Source: Pseudoflavonifractor sp035562355 | GTDB taxonomy: Bacteria > Bacillota > Clostridia > Oscillospirales > Oscillospiraceae | Assembly (NCBI GenBank): GCA_035562355.1 | Contig: DATMXU010000126.1 | Span: 1-5,864 of the forward strand | DNA length: 5,864 nt | Reading direction: 5' to 3' | Shown: positions 1-5,527 of the stretch, one piece after another | How positions within the stretch are numbered: the first letter of the stretch is position 1 | Layout of the letters: the number at the start of each line of letters is the position of its first letter | Made by a program: the position numbers and the translations under genes | The notes under the pieces: model-generated | Databases searched by the model: none | What the model saw: only the letters and a program-made list of their open reading frames with translations | Told to the model about the DNA's origin: nothing

Positions 1-1
1 A

Positions 2-481
2 AAGCAGGCGCTCTGCCGGTTCCTCTCAGACTACATGAAGAAATACCAGCACGCCATGATCGACGCCCTCAAGCGCTCGGGCCGGTTCCGCGCCCCCGGC
101 GACTTTGACGAGCTCCACGGCTACATCAAGGGCTACCTGGGGGACGGCAACAAGATGGGCGAGGGCTGGCTCCTCACCGCCGAGATGCTGGAGCTCATCC
201 ACACCGGAGTGCCCAACATCGTGTGCACGCAGCCCTTCGGGTGCCTGCCCAACCACATCGTGGGCAAGGGCATGATCCGCAAGCTGAAGGACGACTACCC
301 CTGGAGCAACGTGGTCGCCATCGATTACGACCCCGGCGCGACCAAGATCAACCAGGAGAACCGCATCAAGCTCATGCTCGCTAACGCCAAGGCCATGGCG
401 AAGGAGCGCGCGGCCACCCCCGTGGAGGCGGTCGAGGGGGAGCCGGTACAAAGCAGGGAGACGGAGCCGGTCCGCGTATGA
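2..481 (+). CDS. Acyl-CoA dehydratase activase-like protein, C-terminal part (5' end outside window)
   Basis: The reading frame is open from base 2 and gives 159 residues up to the TGA at 479-481; the start lies left of the window. The sequence resembles the C-terminal end of the very large (about 1400-residue) Firmicute proteins annotated as CoA-substrate-specific enzyme activase or 2-hydroxyacyl-CoA dehydratase-related (BcrAD_BadFG/DUF2229 type). The main evidence is the segment GEGWLLTAEMLELIHTGV, followed by VCTQPFGCLPNHIVGKG with two cysteines (about fragment residues 75 and 81) that could help bind an Fe-S cluster, and then AIDYDPGATKINQENRIKL. Related activators hydrolyse ATP to drive electrons into dehydratases, but the exact role of these giant proteins is not settled. 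The last 30 or so residues form a charged Ala/Glu/Pro tail that looks unstructured. The stop overlaps the next start as ATGA. Family assignment is fairly sure; the substrate is unknown. Confidence 0.85.
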   Translation, partial: KQALCRFLSDYMKKYQHAMIDALKRSGRFRAPGDFDELHGYIKGYLGDGNKMGEGWLLTAEMLELIHTGVPNIVCTQPFGCLPNHIVGKGMIRKLKDDYPWSNVVAIDYDPGATKINQENRIKLMLANAKAMAKERAATPVEAVEGEPVQSRETEPVRV

Positions 482-1038
482 GCGAGCTGCGTTTTGTCGA
501 CGCCTGTACCGAAGAGCACTTCGAAGCCATGAGCCTCATCCACGCCCTGGGCTGGCGGGACACTTACGTGGGCTACGTGCCCGACGACTACATGGCCCGG
601 GAGATCACCGACGACCGCTGGGTGAAGTTTTTCCGGGCCGACTACGAGACCGGGCGCTGTCATGGTCTTCTCCTTTACAGCGGCGACGCCCCGGTGGCCT
701 GCGTCAACTACGGCCCCGCCCGGGTGGAGAACCTCAACGCCGGGTCGGCCTGCACGTTCGACTCCCGGGGCTACGAGGGCTGGGGGGAGATCGTCTCCTT
801 CTACACCCACCCGGAGGAGCGGGGCAAGGGGTACGGCGGCCTCCTCTTCGAGGAGGCGGTGCGCCGCCTCCGGGAGGTCGGGCACCCCAGCGCCTTCGTA
901 TTCGTTCTGCGGGAAAATCAGAAGGCCCGGCGTTTCTACGCCGCCCACGGCTTTGCCTGGGACGGCAGCTCCGCCGACATCCCCTTTCCGCCCGACGCGG
1001 TCTGTGTAGACCTGCGGTACATAAAGGAGTTCAAATGA
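478..1038 (+). CDS. GNAT family N-acetyltransferase
   Basis: This 186-residue protein has the size and layout of a single-domain GNAT enzyme, which moves an acetyl group from acetyl-CoA to an amine. The acetyl-CoA pyrophosphate-binding loop (motif A) is visible as the beta strand EIVSFYTHPEE followed by RGKGYG at residues 115-120 and the helix GLLFEEAVRRL. Motif B is ENQKARRFYAAHGF at residues 146-159, the usual Asn plus Tyr arrangement near the CoA thiol. The N-terminal half (DACTEEHFEAMSLIHALGWRD) is the variable acceptor-binding part, so the substrate (small molecule, antibiotic or protein N-terminus) cannot be read from the sequence. The ATG at 478 overlaps the preceding TGA. The nearest Shine-Dalgarno-like GGAG (463-466) is 11 nt away, so translation probably depends on coupling. 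The stop overlaps the next start in the same way. Confidence 0.92.
   Translation: MSELRFVDACTEEHFEAMSLIHALGWRDTYVGYVPDDYMAREITDDRWVKFFRADYETGRCHGLLLYSGDAPVACVNYGPARVENLNAGSACTFDSRGYEGWGEIVSFYTHPEERGKGYGGLLFEEAVRRLREVGHPSAFVFVLRENQKARRFYAAHGFAWDGSSADIPFPPDAVCVDLRYIKEFK
1023..1029 (+). promoter_or_regulatory. Ribosome binding site of the lipoprotein gene
   Basis: AAAGGAG lies inside the last codons of the acetyltransferase gene, 5 nt before the ATG at 1035. It fixes that start. Unlike the acetyltransferase, the lipoprotein gene has its own good ribosome site besides the ATGA overlap. Confidence 0.75.
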
Positions 1039-1862
1039 AAAAGCTGTGTTTTTTCCTGGCGCTGGCCCTGCTGCTCTCTGGCTGCACAGCGCCCACGGGC
1101 GACGCCTCCCCTGCCCCTACGGGGTCTCTAAAAATGGCGGAGCCCTCCGACGCCTCCTCCCCCACCGCCACGCCGGAAAAGCTCTGGTGGGAGGACAAGA
1201 CGGCGGCCGACCTGCCCACCGAGGTGGAGCCCGCCGGGAATATCTCCAGCGTGGACGGCCCCGTATGCCTGGCCCTTCTCCCCGAGGCGGACGTCGGCCT
1301 GTACGGCGACGGGGATCCCACGGCGGGAGTCCTCCTGCGCAAGGGGGACTACGTCCAGTTCTTCCCCCAGACCTACGCCACCGCCCGGTACACCTTGCCC
1401 GAGCTTAGCTGGGCCGACGTGGACGGCGACGGGGAGAGCGAGCTGGCCGTCAAGTATCTGGTGGAGGACACCGACGGCGACATCGTCTACGAGCTGCACT
1501 TCTATGAGTGGGACGGCAAGGCCTGGACCGACCACCCCTTCACCCAGGCCGAGTTCGGCCCCCTGCTGGAGGGGCTGGTCTCCTACCGCTACGAGGACGG
1601 CTACGTCACCCTCACGGCGGGGGACAGCACAGACAGGCTGTGGTACGACGGCGACGCCGAGCCGCAGGGCCTGGCCCCCATAGGGAACCTGGTCTTCTTC
1701 CGGCCGCAGGGGGACGGCTACGCGGTCATTTTCGGCCTGCGGCTGGAGCTGGCCGGCAGGGGCCCCGTGTTCGACGTGGCCACCCTCACCGCCCGGCTCC
1801 GGTACGACGGCGGGCGCTTTACCCTTTCAGACTATGTCCTGGAGACGGTGGGCGGCGTCTAA
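1035..1862 (+). CDS. Putative secreted lipoprotein with FG-GAP/VCBS-like Asp-Gly motif
   Basis: This 275-residue protein begins with a lipoprotein signal peptide: MKK, a hydrophobic stretch (residues 4-14) and a lipobox LSGC with the lipidated cysteine at residue 17. The mature protein should be anchored to the outer face of the membrane. Residues 18-50 are a Thr/Ser/Pro/Ala-rich linker. The core holds DVDGDGESEL at 128-137, the Asp/Gly pattern of calcium-binding FG-GAP or VCBS-type loops, followed by strands such as VYELHFYEWDGKAW (151-164) that suggest a beta-rich fold. No catalytic motif was recognised. Many gut Clostridia have similar orphan lipoproteins, and the function is unknown. The start overlaps the acetyltransferase stop (ATGA at 1035-1038) and has a good ribosome site. 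It is the last gene of the + strand cluster and faces the - strand aldolase gene. Confidence 0.85.
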   Translation: MKKLCFFLALALLLSGCTAPTGDASPAPTGSLKMAEPSDASSPTATPEKLWWEDKTAADLPTEVEPAGNISSVDGPVCLALLPEADVGLYGDGDPTAGVLLRKGDYVQFFPQTYATARYTLPELSWADVDGDGESELAVKYLVEDTDGDIVYELHFYEWDGKAWTDHPFTQAEFGPLLEGLVSYRYEDGYVTLTAGDSTDRLWYDGDAEPQGLAPIGNLVFFRPQGDGYAVIFGLRLELAGRGPVFDVATLTARLRYDGGRFTLSDYVLETVGGV

Positions 1863-1872
1863 GAGGTCCCAG

Positions 1873-1911
1873 ACAAAAAGAACGGCGCGCTCTGCACAAC
1901 AGAGCGCGCCG
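1873..1911 (-). terminator. Hairpin A: likely intrinsic terminator for the - strand operon
   Basis: A perfect 12-bp GC-rich stem (1883-1894 with 1900-1911) encloses the 5-nt loop CACAA. On the - strand the stem is followed by the T-rich tract TTCTTTTTGT (1882 down to 1873), as in a Rho-independent terminator. On the + strand there is no T tract after the stem. It lies 21 nt beyond the lipoprotein stop, so - strand transcripts ending here would cross the whole intergenic gap. It is nearly identical to hairpin E at 2072-2100. Confidence 0.7.
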
Positions 1912-1960
1912 CAGACTATCGGTAAACTCTCTATCTAAAGGTTTCGGAGGGAGGGATAGT

Positions 1961-1991
1961 GTGAAAGGGAACCGTTAGGGTTCCCTTTCGC
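1961..1991. repeat. Inverted repeat B
   Basis: GAAAGGGAACC at 1963-1973 pairs perfectly with GGTTCCCTTTC at 1979-1989, leaving the loop GTTAG. One G-T wobble and one further G-C pair extend the stem to 1961 and 1991. There is no T tract on either side, so it does not look like a stand-alone terminator. A very short GTG reading frame (five codons plus stop, 1961-1978), preceded by the purine run GGAGGGAGGG, overlaps the left arm; it is probably chance. Confidence 0.6.
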
Positions 1992-2003
1992 GTGCAGGAA
2001 AAC

Positions 2004-2036
2004 CACCTCTCATCACTTTAAAAGTGATGAGAGGTG
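2004..2036. repeat. Inverted repeat C, near-perfect palindrome
   Basis: CACCTCTCATCACTTT (2004-2019) is the exact reverse complement of 2021-2036, with a single A at 2020 between the arms. In RNA the innermost A-T pairs would open to form a loop. The right arm ends at the first base of inverted repeat D, so the two structures abut with no spacer. There is no T tract next to it. Confidence 0.7.
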
Positions 2037-2075
2037 CCGCAGCCTGTCAAAAAAACTTTTTTGACAGGCTGCGGC
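2036..2075. repeat. Inverted repeat D, 19-bp palindrome with A/T core
   Basis: GCCGCAGCCTGTC (2036-2048) pairs with GACAGGCTGCGGC (2063-2075). The arms continue inward as A6 against T6, leaving AC (2055-2056) in the centre. The structure is symmetric on both strands and would form a very stable stem in either transcript. Its right arm shares 2072-2075 with the left arm of hairpin E, and its left end shares base 2036 with repeat C. The internal T tract lies within the stem, so its role as a terminator is doubtful. Confidence 0.7.
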
Positions 2076-2105
2076 CCGCTCTGCACAACAGAGCGGGCCG
2101 TTTTT
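2072..2105 (+). terminator. Hairpin E plus T5: intrinsic terminator for the + strand operon
   Basis: A perfect 12-bp stem (2072-2083 with 2089-2100, loop CACAA) is followed directly by TTTTT at 2101-2105, a typical Rho-independent terminator on the + strand. It ends 7 nt before the aldolase stop codon and 210 nt or more after the lipoprotein stop, so + strand mRNA ending here would carry inverted repeats A to D in its 3' UTR. The stem differs from hairpin A by one base pair only (a G-C pair replaced by C-G). Confidence 0.85.
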
Positions 2106-2112
2106 CAAGATT

Positions 2113-2961
2113 TTAAATTTTGCCTGCGGAGCCGCAGAGGGTGATCTTCTCCCTGACCGCCCGCGTGACCTCGGCCATGCCGGCCTTGCCGTACTTCTTG
2201 GGATCGAAGACCTCCGGGTCCTTGGCCAGGGCGGCCTTGACGCCGTTAGAGTAGGCGATGCGCAGCTCGGTGGCGAAGTTCACCTTCGCCACGCCCCGGG
2301 AAATGCAGTCCCTCACCGCGTCGTCGGGCACGCCGGAGGCGCCGTGGAGCACCAGGGGGATGTCCACCAGCGCGGCGATCTGGGAGAGCCGGTCCACGTC
2401 CAGCCGGGGAATGCCCTTGTAGACCCCGTGGGCGGTGCCGATGGCGACCGCCAGGGAGTCCACGCCGGTGCGCACGGCAAACTCGGCGGCCTCCGCCGGG
2501 ACGGTGTAGCCGCCGTCGCCGCCGTCGGTGTCATCCTCCTTGCCGCCCACCTTGCCGAGCTCGGCCTCCACGGGCACGCCCATGGCCCGGGCGGCCTGGG
2601 CCACCCGGAGGGTGAGGGCGACGTTCTCTTCAAAGACGCTGTGGGAGCCGTCGATCATCACGGAGGTGTACCCCGCCCGGAGGGCGACCATGGCCATGTC
2701 AAAGCTCTCGCCGTGGTCCAGGTGGATGGCCACCGGCACACCGGCCCCGCGGGCCGCTACCTTCACCATTGCCTTGAGGTAGTCCAGAGAGCTGTAGCGC
2801 ACGGTGGAAGGGGTGGTCTGGAGGATGACGGGGGCGCGCAGCTCCTCCGCGGCGGCCACCACCGCCATGACCATCTCCAGATTTTCCACGTTGAAGGCGC
2901 CCACGGCGTAGCCGTTCCTCCGGGCGTCCTCCAGCATTTTTTTCGTCGTTACCAGCGGCAT
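2113..2961 (-). CDS. Class II ketose-bisphosphate aldolase, GatY/KbaY type (probably tagatose-1,6-bisphosphate aldolase)
   Basis: This 282-residue cytoplasmic protein has the usual length and motifs of zinc-dependent class II aldolases. GAFNVEN (21-27) starts the barrel. IHLDHGES (79-86) carries catalytic Asp82 and zinc ligand His83, VEAELG (131-136) the conserved Glu, AIGTAHGVYKG (173-183) zinc ligand His178, and LVLHGASG (203-210) zinc ligand His206. VNFATELR (227-234) is part of the phosphate-binding region. It cleaves a ketose-1,6-bisphosphate to dihydroxyacetone phosphate and glyceraldehyde-3-phosphate. Overall similarity to GatY/KbaY and the neighbouring AgaS suggest tagatose-1,6-bisphosphate, but fructose-1,6-bisphosphate cannot be excluded. 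No GatZ/KbaZ-type helper subunit is encoded in the window. The ATG at 2961 has a strong AAGGAGG 7 nt upstream. It is the last gene of the operon, 12 nt after EIIA. Confidence 0.93.
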   Translation of the reverse strand: MPLVTTKKMLEDARRNGYAVGAFNVENLEMVMAVVAAAEELRAPVILQTTPSTVRYSSLDYLKAMVKVAARGAGVPVAIHLDHGESFDMAMVALRAGYTSVMIDGSHSVFEENVALTLRVAQAARAMGVPVEAELGKVGGKEDDTDGGDGGYTVPAEAAEFAVRTGVDSLAVAIGTAHGVYKGIPRLDVDRLSQIAALVDIPLVLHGASGVPDDAVRDCISRGVAKVNFATELRIAYSNGVKAALAKDPEVFDPKKYGKAGMAEVTRAVREKITLCGSAGKI

Positions 2962-2968
2962 AGTCTCT

Positions 2969-2975
2969 CCTCCTT
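2969..2975 (-). promoter_or_regulatory. Ribosome binding site of the aldolase gene
   Basis: AAGGAGG on the - strand lies 7 nt before the aldolase ATG and overlaps the TAA stop of the EIIA gene (2974-2976). Ribosomes finishing EIIA would sit on this site, which favours re-initiation and comparable expression of the two genes. Confidence 0.8.
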
Positions 2976-3405
2976 AAATCCCATCGTCCCCGCTGTCGGC
3001 CGCGGCGGGGGCCGCAGCCGGAGCGTATTGCCTTACGGCAAATTTCGCCCCTTCCAGCAGGTGGGGCACAAAGCTGTCCAGGCGCTCCCCGTCCCGCTCC
3101 AGCAGGGCCGCGATCACCATGGGCACGTTGGCGCCCGAGACCACCTCGATTTTGCGCTCGGGCATGGCGGCGCGCAGGACCACCGCCTCTTTAAAGGGGG
3201 AGCCGCCCGCCATGTCCGCCAGGACCAGCACCTCGCCCTCGGCGTCGTCGATGGCGGCCCTCAGCTTTTTCTGCAGGTCCTCGGTGCTGTCGGTCTCTGG
3301 GAAGGTCACGCAGGAGAGCGCGTCGGTCAGGCCGGTGATCAGCTTGGCCGCGCTGAAAAGTCCCTCGGCAAAGCTCCCGTGGCCGGTGAGGATGATGGAA
3401 ATCAT
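2974..3405 (-). CDS. PTS mannose/fructose/sorbose-family EIIA component
   Basis: This 143-residue protein is a free-standing EIIA of the mannose PTS superfamily. It takes phosphate from HPr on a histidine and passes it to EIIB in the cytoplasm. The N-terminal IILTGHGSFAEGL places the phosphorylated His at residue 9. DMAGGSPF at 64-71 holds the conserved Asp that assists the histidine, and VVSGANVPMV (88-97) is the other family signature. After about residue 128 the fold gives way to an Ala/Pro/Asp tail (APAAAPAAADSGDDGI), similar in composition to the flexible linker joining IIA to IIB in ManX-type fusions; here the protein ends there. The start overlaps the agaS stop as ATGA (3402-3405), with GGGGAGGAG just upstream. 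In the context of agaS it would correspond to AgaF, but the sugar is inferred from neighbours only. Confidence 0.93.
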   Translation of the reverse strand: MISIILTGHGSFAEGLFSAAKLITGLTDALSCVTFPETDSTEDLQKKLRAAIDDAEGEVLVLADMAGGSPFKEAVVLRAAMPERKIEVVSGANVPMVIAALLERDGERLDSFVPHLLEGAKFAVRQYAPAAAPAAADSGDDGI

Positions 3406-4574
3406 CTCTTCTCCTCCCCTTCGTAGGGATAGATGGTGACTCCCTTGACCACCCGGTTGACTACCCCGCTGGGGTTGGGACTATCGGGAAGATTGCCGAT
3501 GGCGAGGGAGTTGAAGAGTCCCATCAGCTGTCCGTAGAGCGAATAGTTGAGGCAGGCGTAGTGCTCCGGCACGGGGGCGCCCCCGACGCAGAAGTACTGG
3601 TCGGTATGGGCGGCCAGCTCCGGGTCGGGCGCGTAGGCGATGCCCGCCACCCGGTGCGCGCCGGGGTCGCCGTGCAGCTCGGCGGCGATGTCGCGGACAT
3701 AGGCCCGGGTATAGGCGCTGTCGGAACCGAGCACCACGATCAGGGTCTTGTCGTTTACAATGGTCTTGGGCCCGTGCCGGAACCCCATGGTGCTCTCGCT
3801 CACCGAGACGATGCGCCCGTTGGAGAGCTCCATGTTCTTCAGGGCCAGCTCCTTGCCCAGCTCGGCCAGGGGGCCGGAGCCCAGGTAGACCAGCCGCTCC
3901 GGGCGGGCGTCGGCCAGGGCCTTGATTCCCGCCCAGTCCTCCTCCAGCACGCGGCGGCCCTGGGCGGAGAGGGTTTCCACGATGGCGCGGTTCTCCGCAA
4001 GGCGGCCGATGTCGAAGAAGAGGAGGGCGGAGAGGAGCATGCAGGTGAAGGAGCTCGTCATGGCAAAGCCCCGGTCGTTGACCTCGTCGGGCAGGAGGAG
4101 CAGGAAACTGCCGGGGGTGCTGCGTGCCCGCTGGGCCAGGGCCCCGTCCGACGCGCAGGTGACGACCAGGTGGGTCACATGCTTTGTGTGCCCCTGCACC
4201 AGGTCGAAGGCGCCCGCGCTCTCGGGGCTGTTGCCGGAACGCCCGAAGGAGACGAGCACCGTGGGGGTCTCCGGCTCCAGATAGTGCTGGGGGCTCGCCA
4301 CCAGGCTGGTGGTGGGGATGGACTCCACCCGGCAGGGCAGGGTGGCGGCCACGCCGTAGCGGGCCACGTCCCCCGTGTAGGAGGAGGTGCCCGCCCCGGT
4401 CAGGATGACACGGGTGTCGGGCGTGATGCTGCGGGCCAGAAAGTCCTTGATCTCGTCCGCCCGGCGCTCGATCAGGGCCAGGGTCTTGAGCCAGACCTCC
4501 GGCTGCTGGGCGATCTCCCGCGCGGTGTGCTCCGCGCCCAGGCGGCGCAGGTCCTCTTCGGTGTATCCAAACAT
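3402..4574 (-). CDS. agaS: AgaS-type SIS-domain aminosugar-phosphate deaminase/isomerase
   Basis: This 390-residue cytoplasmic protein has two sugar-isomerase (SIS) domains and matches the AgaS family along its whole length; E. coli AgaS is about 384 residues. Markers in order are ILTGAGTSSYTGD (57-69), the phosphosugar-binding SFGRSGNSPES (109-119), NDRGFAMTSS (166-175), the second SIS domain from VYLGSGPLAELGKELALK (229-246), GFRHGPK (264-270), and the family-specific end NPSGVVNRVVKGVTIYP (367-383). It lacks a glutaminase domain, so it is not GlmS. E. coli AgaS converts galactosamine-6-phosphate to tagatose-6-phosphate and ammonia, and that is the best guess here. A related role on glucosamine-6-phosphate or a glycated amine is possible. 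The ATG at 4574 is 2 nt after the phosphatase stop, with GGAGG placed inside the phosphatase's last codons. Its stop overlaps the EIIA start. Confidence 0.9.
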   Translation of the reverse strand: MFGYTEEDLRRLGAEHTAREIAQQPEVWLKTLALIERRADEIKDFLARSITPDTRVILTGAGTSSYTGDVARYGVAATLPCRVESIPTTSLVASPQHYLEPETPTVLVSFGRSGNSPESAGAFDLVQGHTKHVTHLVVTCASDGALAQRARSTPGSFLLLLPDEVNDRGFAMTSSFTCMLLSALLFFDIGRLAENRAIVETLSAQGRRVLEEDWAGIKALADARPERLVYLGSGPLAELGKELALKNMELSNGRIVSVSESTMGFRHGPKTIVNDKTLIVVLGSDSAYTRAYVRDIAAELHGDPGAHRVAGIAYAPDPELAAHTDQYFCVGGAPVPEHYACLNYSLYGQLMGLFNSLAIGNLPDSPNPSGVVNRVVKGVTIYPYEGEEKR

Positions 4575-4576
4575 GA

Positions 4577-5413
4577 CTATTCCTCCTCGAGTAATCGGTG
4601 GATGGCGTAGGCCACGCCGTTTTCGTTGCAGCTGGGGGTAACGCCGGTACAGGCGGCCCGGATATCCTCCGGCGCGTTCTCCACGGCGAAGGACAGCCCG
4701 GTCTCCAGCAGCATATCCAAATCGTTATAGTTATCCCCCATGGAGACCATCTCCTCCAGGGAGATGCCGAGAAATTCCCCCAGCTCCTTCAGGCCGCTGG
4801 CCTTGGAGCAGCCCGCCGGGGTGATCTCCAGGCTGCTGAACCCCGAGGCCATCAGGTGCACCTTGCCCGACAGGGCGGCGAACGCGGCGAGGTCGTCCAG
4901 CTTTTCCTCGCTGGTGCTGGCGAGGGAGATGCTGCAGCTATCCTCCTCCCCGCTCAGAAAGGGCGCAAAGCTGGGCACGAAACGCAGGCCGTACTGGGAG
5001 AGCACCGGCTCCTTGACGAAGGCCAGCTTCTCCGACGTGGCCCCCTCCTCGGCGTCGACCAGCGCCTCCCAGTTCGGGAGCATGCTCAGGTCCCAGGTGG
5101 TGTTGATGCCGTAGAAGATCCCGTGCTCATCCATATAGGTACACAGGCGCTCCAGCTCGTCTAAGGGGATGGTGCGCTTGGCGATCAGCGCTCCGTCCGC
5201 ACCCCGCACCGCCGCGCCGTTGCTGCACACGATGGGGTAGCTGACGCCGTGCCGTTCCAGGATGGAGCGCGCGTCGATATAGCTGCGCCCGGTGGCGATG
5301 GCGAACACGACGCCCCGGCGCTCCAGCTGCGCGATGGCGTCCAGGTTTTCACGGCTGATGGTAAAATCGCTGCACAGCAGCGTGCCGTCCATGTCGCTTG
5401 CAAACAGTTTCAT
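4577..5413 (-). CDS. Cof-type HAD-IIB family phosphatase
   Basis: This 278-residue protein shows all four HAD motifs. Motif I is DMDGTLL, with nucleophile Asp7 and acid/base Asp9. Motif II is ATGRS with Thr41, motif III has Lys204 in ITPAGCSKASGL, and motif IV is GDNYNDLDML with Asp227 and Asp231. The large insertion between motifs II and III (about residues 80-190) is the C2B cap of the Cof/YidA subfamily, which hydrolyses sugar phosphates and similar small phosphorylated metabolites using magnesium. The substrate cannot be read from the sequence. Its position between a PTS permease gene and agaS suggests a phosphosugar of this pathway, perhaps to relieve sugar-phosphate build-up (inference). 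The ATG at 5413 has AGGAG 8 nt upstream. It is separated from EIID by 114 nt holding a hairpin, while the downstream genes follow almost without gaps. Confidence 0.92.
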   Translation of the reverse strand: MKLFASDMDGTLLCSDFTISRENLDAIAQLERRGVVFAIATGRSYIDARSILERHGVSYPIVCSNGAAVRGADGALIAKRTIPLDELERLCTYMDEHGIFYGINTTWDLSMLPNWEALVDAEEGATSEKLAFVKEPVLSQYGLRFVPSFAPFLSGEEDSCSISLASTSEEKLDDLAAFAALSGKVHLMASGFSSLEITPAGCSKASGLKELGEFLGISLEEMVSMGDNYNDLDMLLETGLSFAVENAPEDIRAACTGVTPSCNENGVAYAIHRLLEEE

Positions 5414-5472
5414 CTATCGCTCTCCTCTTCTCTGCGCCGTTTCGCTCCGCCCGGGGAGCGGGACAGGCCGGG

Positions 5473-5512
5473 AAATACAAACGGGCCAGCCATGCTGACC
5501 CGCTTGCTTTTT
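5473..5512 (-). terminator. Hairpin between EIID and phosphatase genes: partial terminator or processing site
   Basis: On the - strand 5507-5494 pairs with 5490-5477 over 14 positions, counting G-U wobbles, around the 3-nt loop ATG, and the T-rich TTTGTATTT overlaps and follows the 3' arm. This resembles a Rho-independent terminator about 20 nt after the EIID stop, in the middle of the operon. On the + strand T5 (5508-5512) follows the hairpin, but there the wobbles become A-C mismatches, so + strand activity should be weaker. A second small stem (5443-5448 with 5455-5460) lies between this hairpin and the phosphatase ribosome site. No convincing promoter was seen in the 114-nt gap. Confidence 0.6.
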
Positions 5513-5527
5513 CGTCATACCGGGAGG

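Noticed and set aside
2061..2066. TTGACA, a possible -35 promoter element, on the + strand inside inverted repeat D
   Set aside because: No TATAAT-like -10 lies 16-18 nt downstream (the bases there are hairpin E), and the match follows from the palindrome; the - strand copy also lacks a -10.
1883..2100. CRISPR-like array, from repeated hairpins in a short interval
   Set aside because: There are only two similar copies 189 bp apart, the stuff between them is other palindromes rather than unique spacers, and the copies are full hairpins next to T tracts.
2344..3426. Long + strand reading frame (about 360 codons) antisense to the aldolase and EIIA genes
   Set aside because: It lies opposite two well-supported enzyme genes, is rich in His/Gly/Val as expected from reverse reading of GC-rich codons, shows no family motif, and has no ribosome site that stands out.
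3402..4574. GlmS (glucosamine-6-phosphate synthase) for the SIS-domain protein
   Set aside because: There is no N-terminal glutaminase domain, the length is about 390 residues instead of about 600, and the C-terminal signature is that of AgaS.
3561..4610. Long + strand reading frame (about 349 codons) antisense to agaS
   Set aside because: It is a mirror of a real gene in GC-rich DNA: low-complexity Gly/His/Ala/Gln composition and no recognisable domain.
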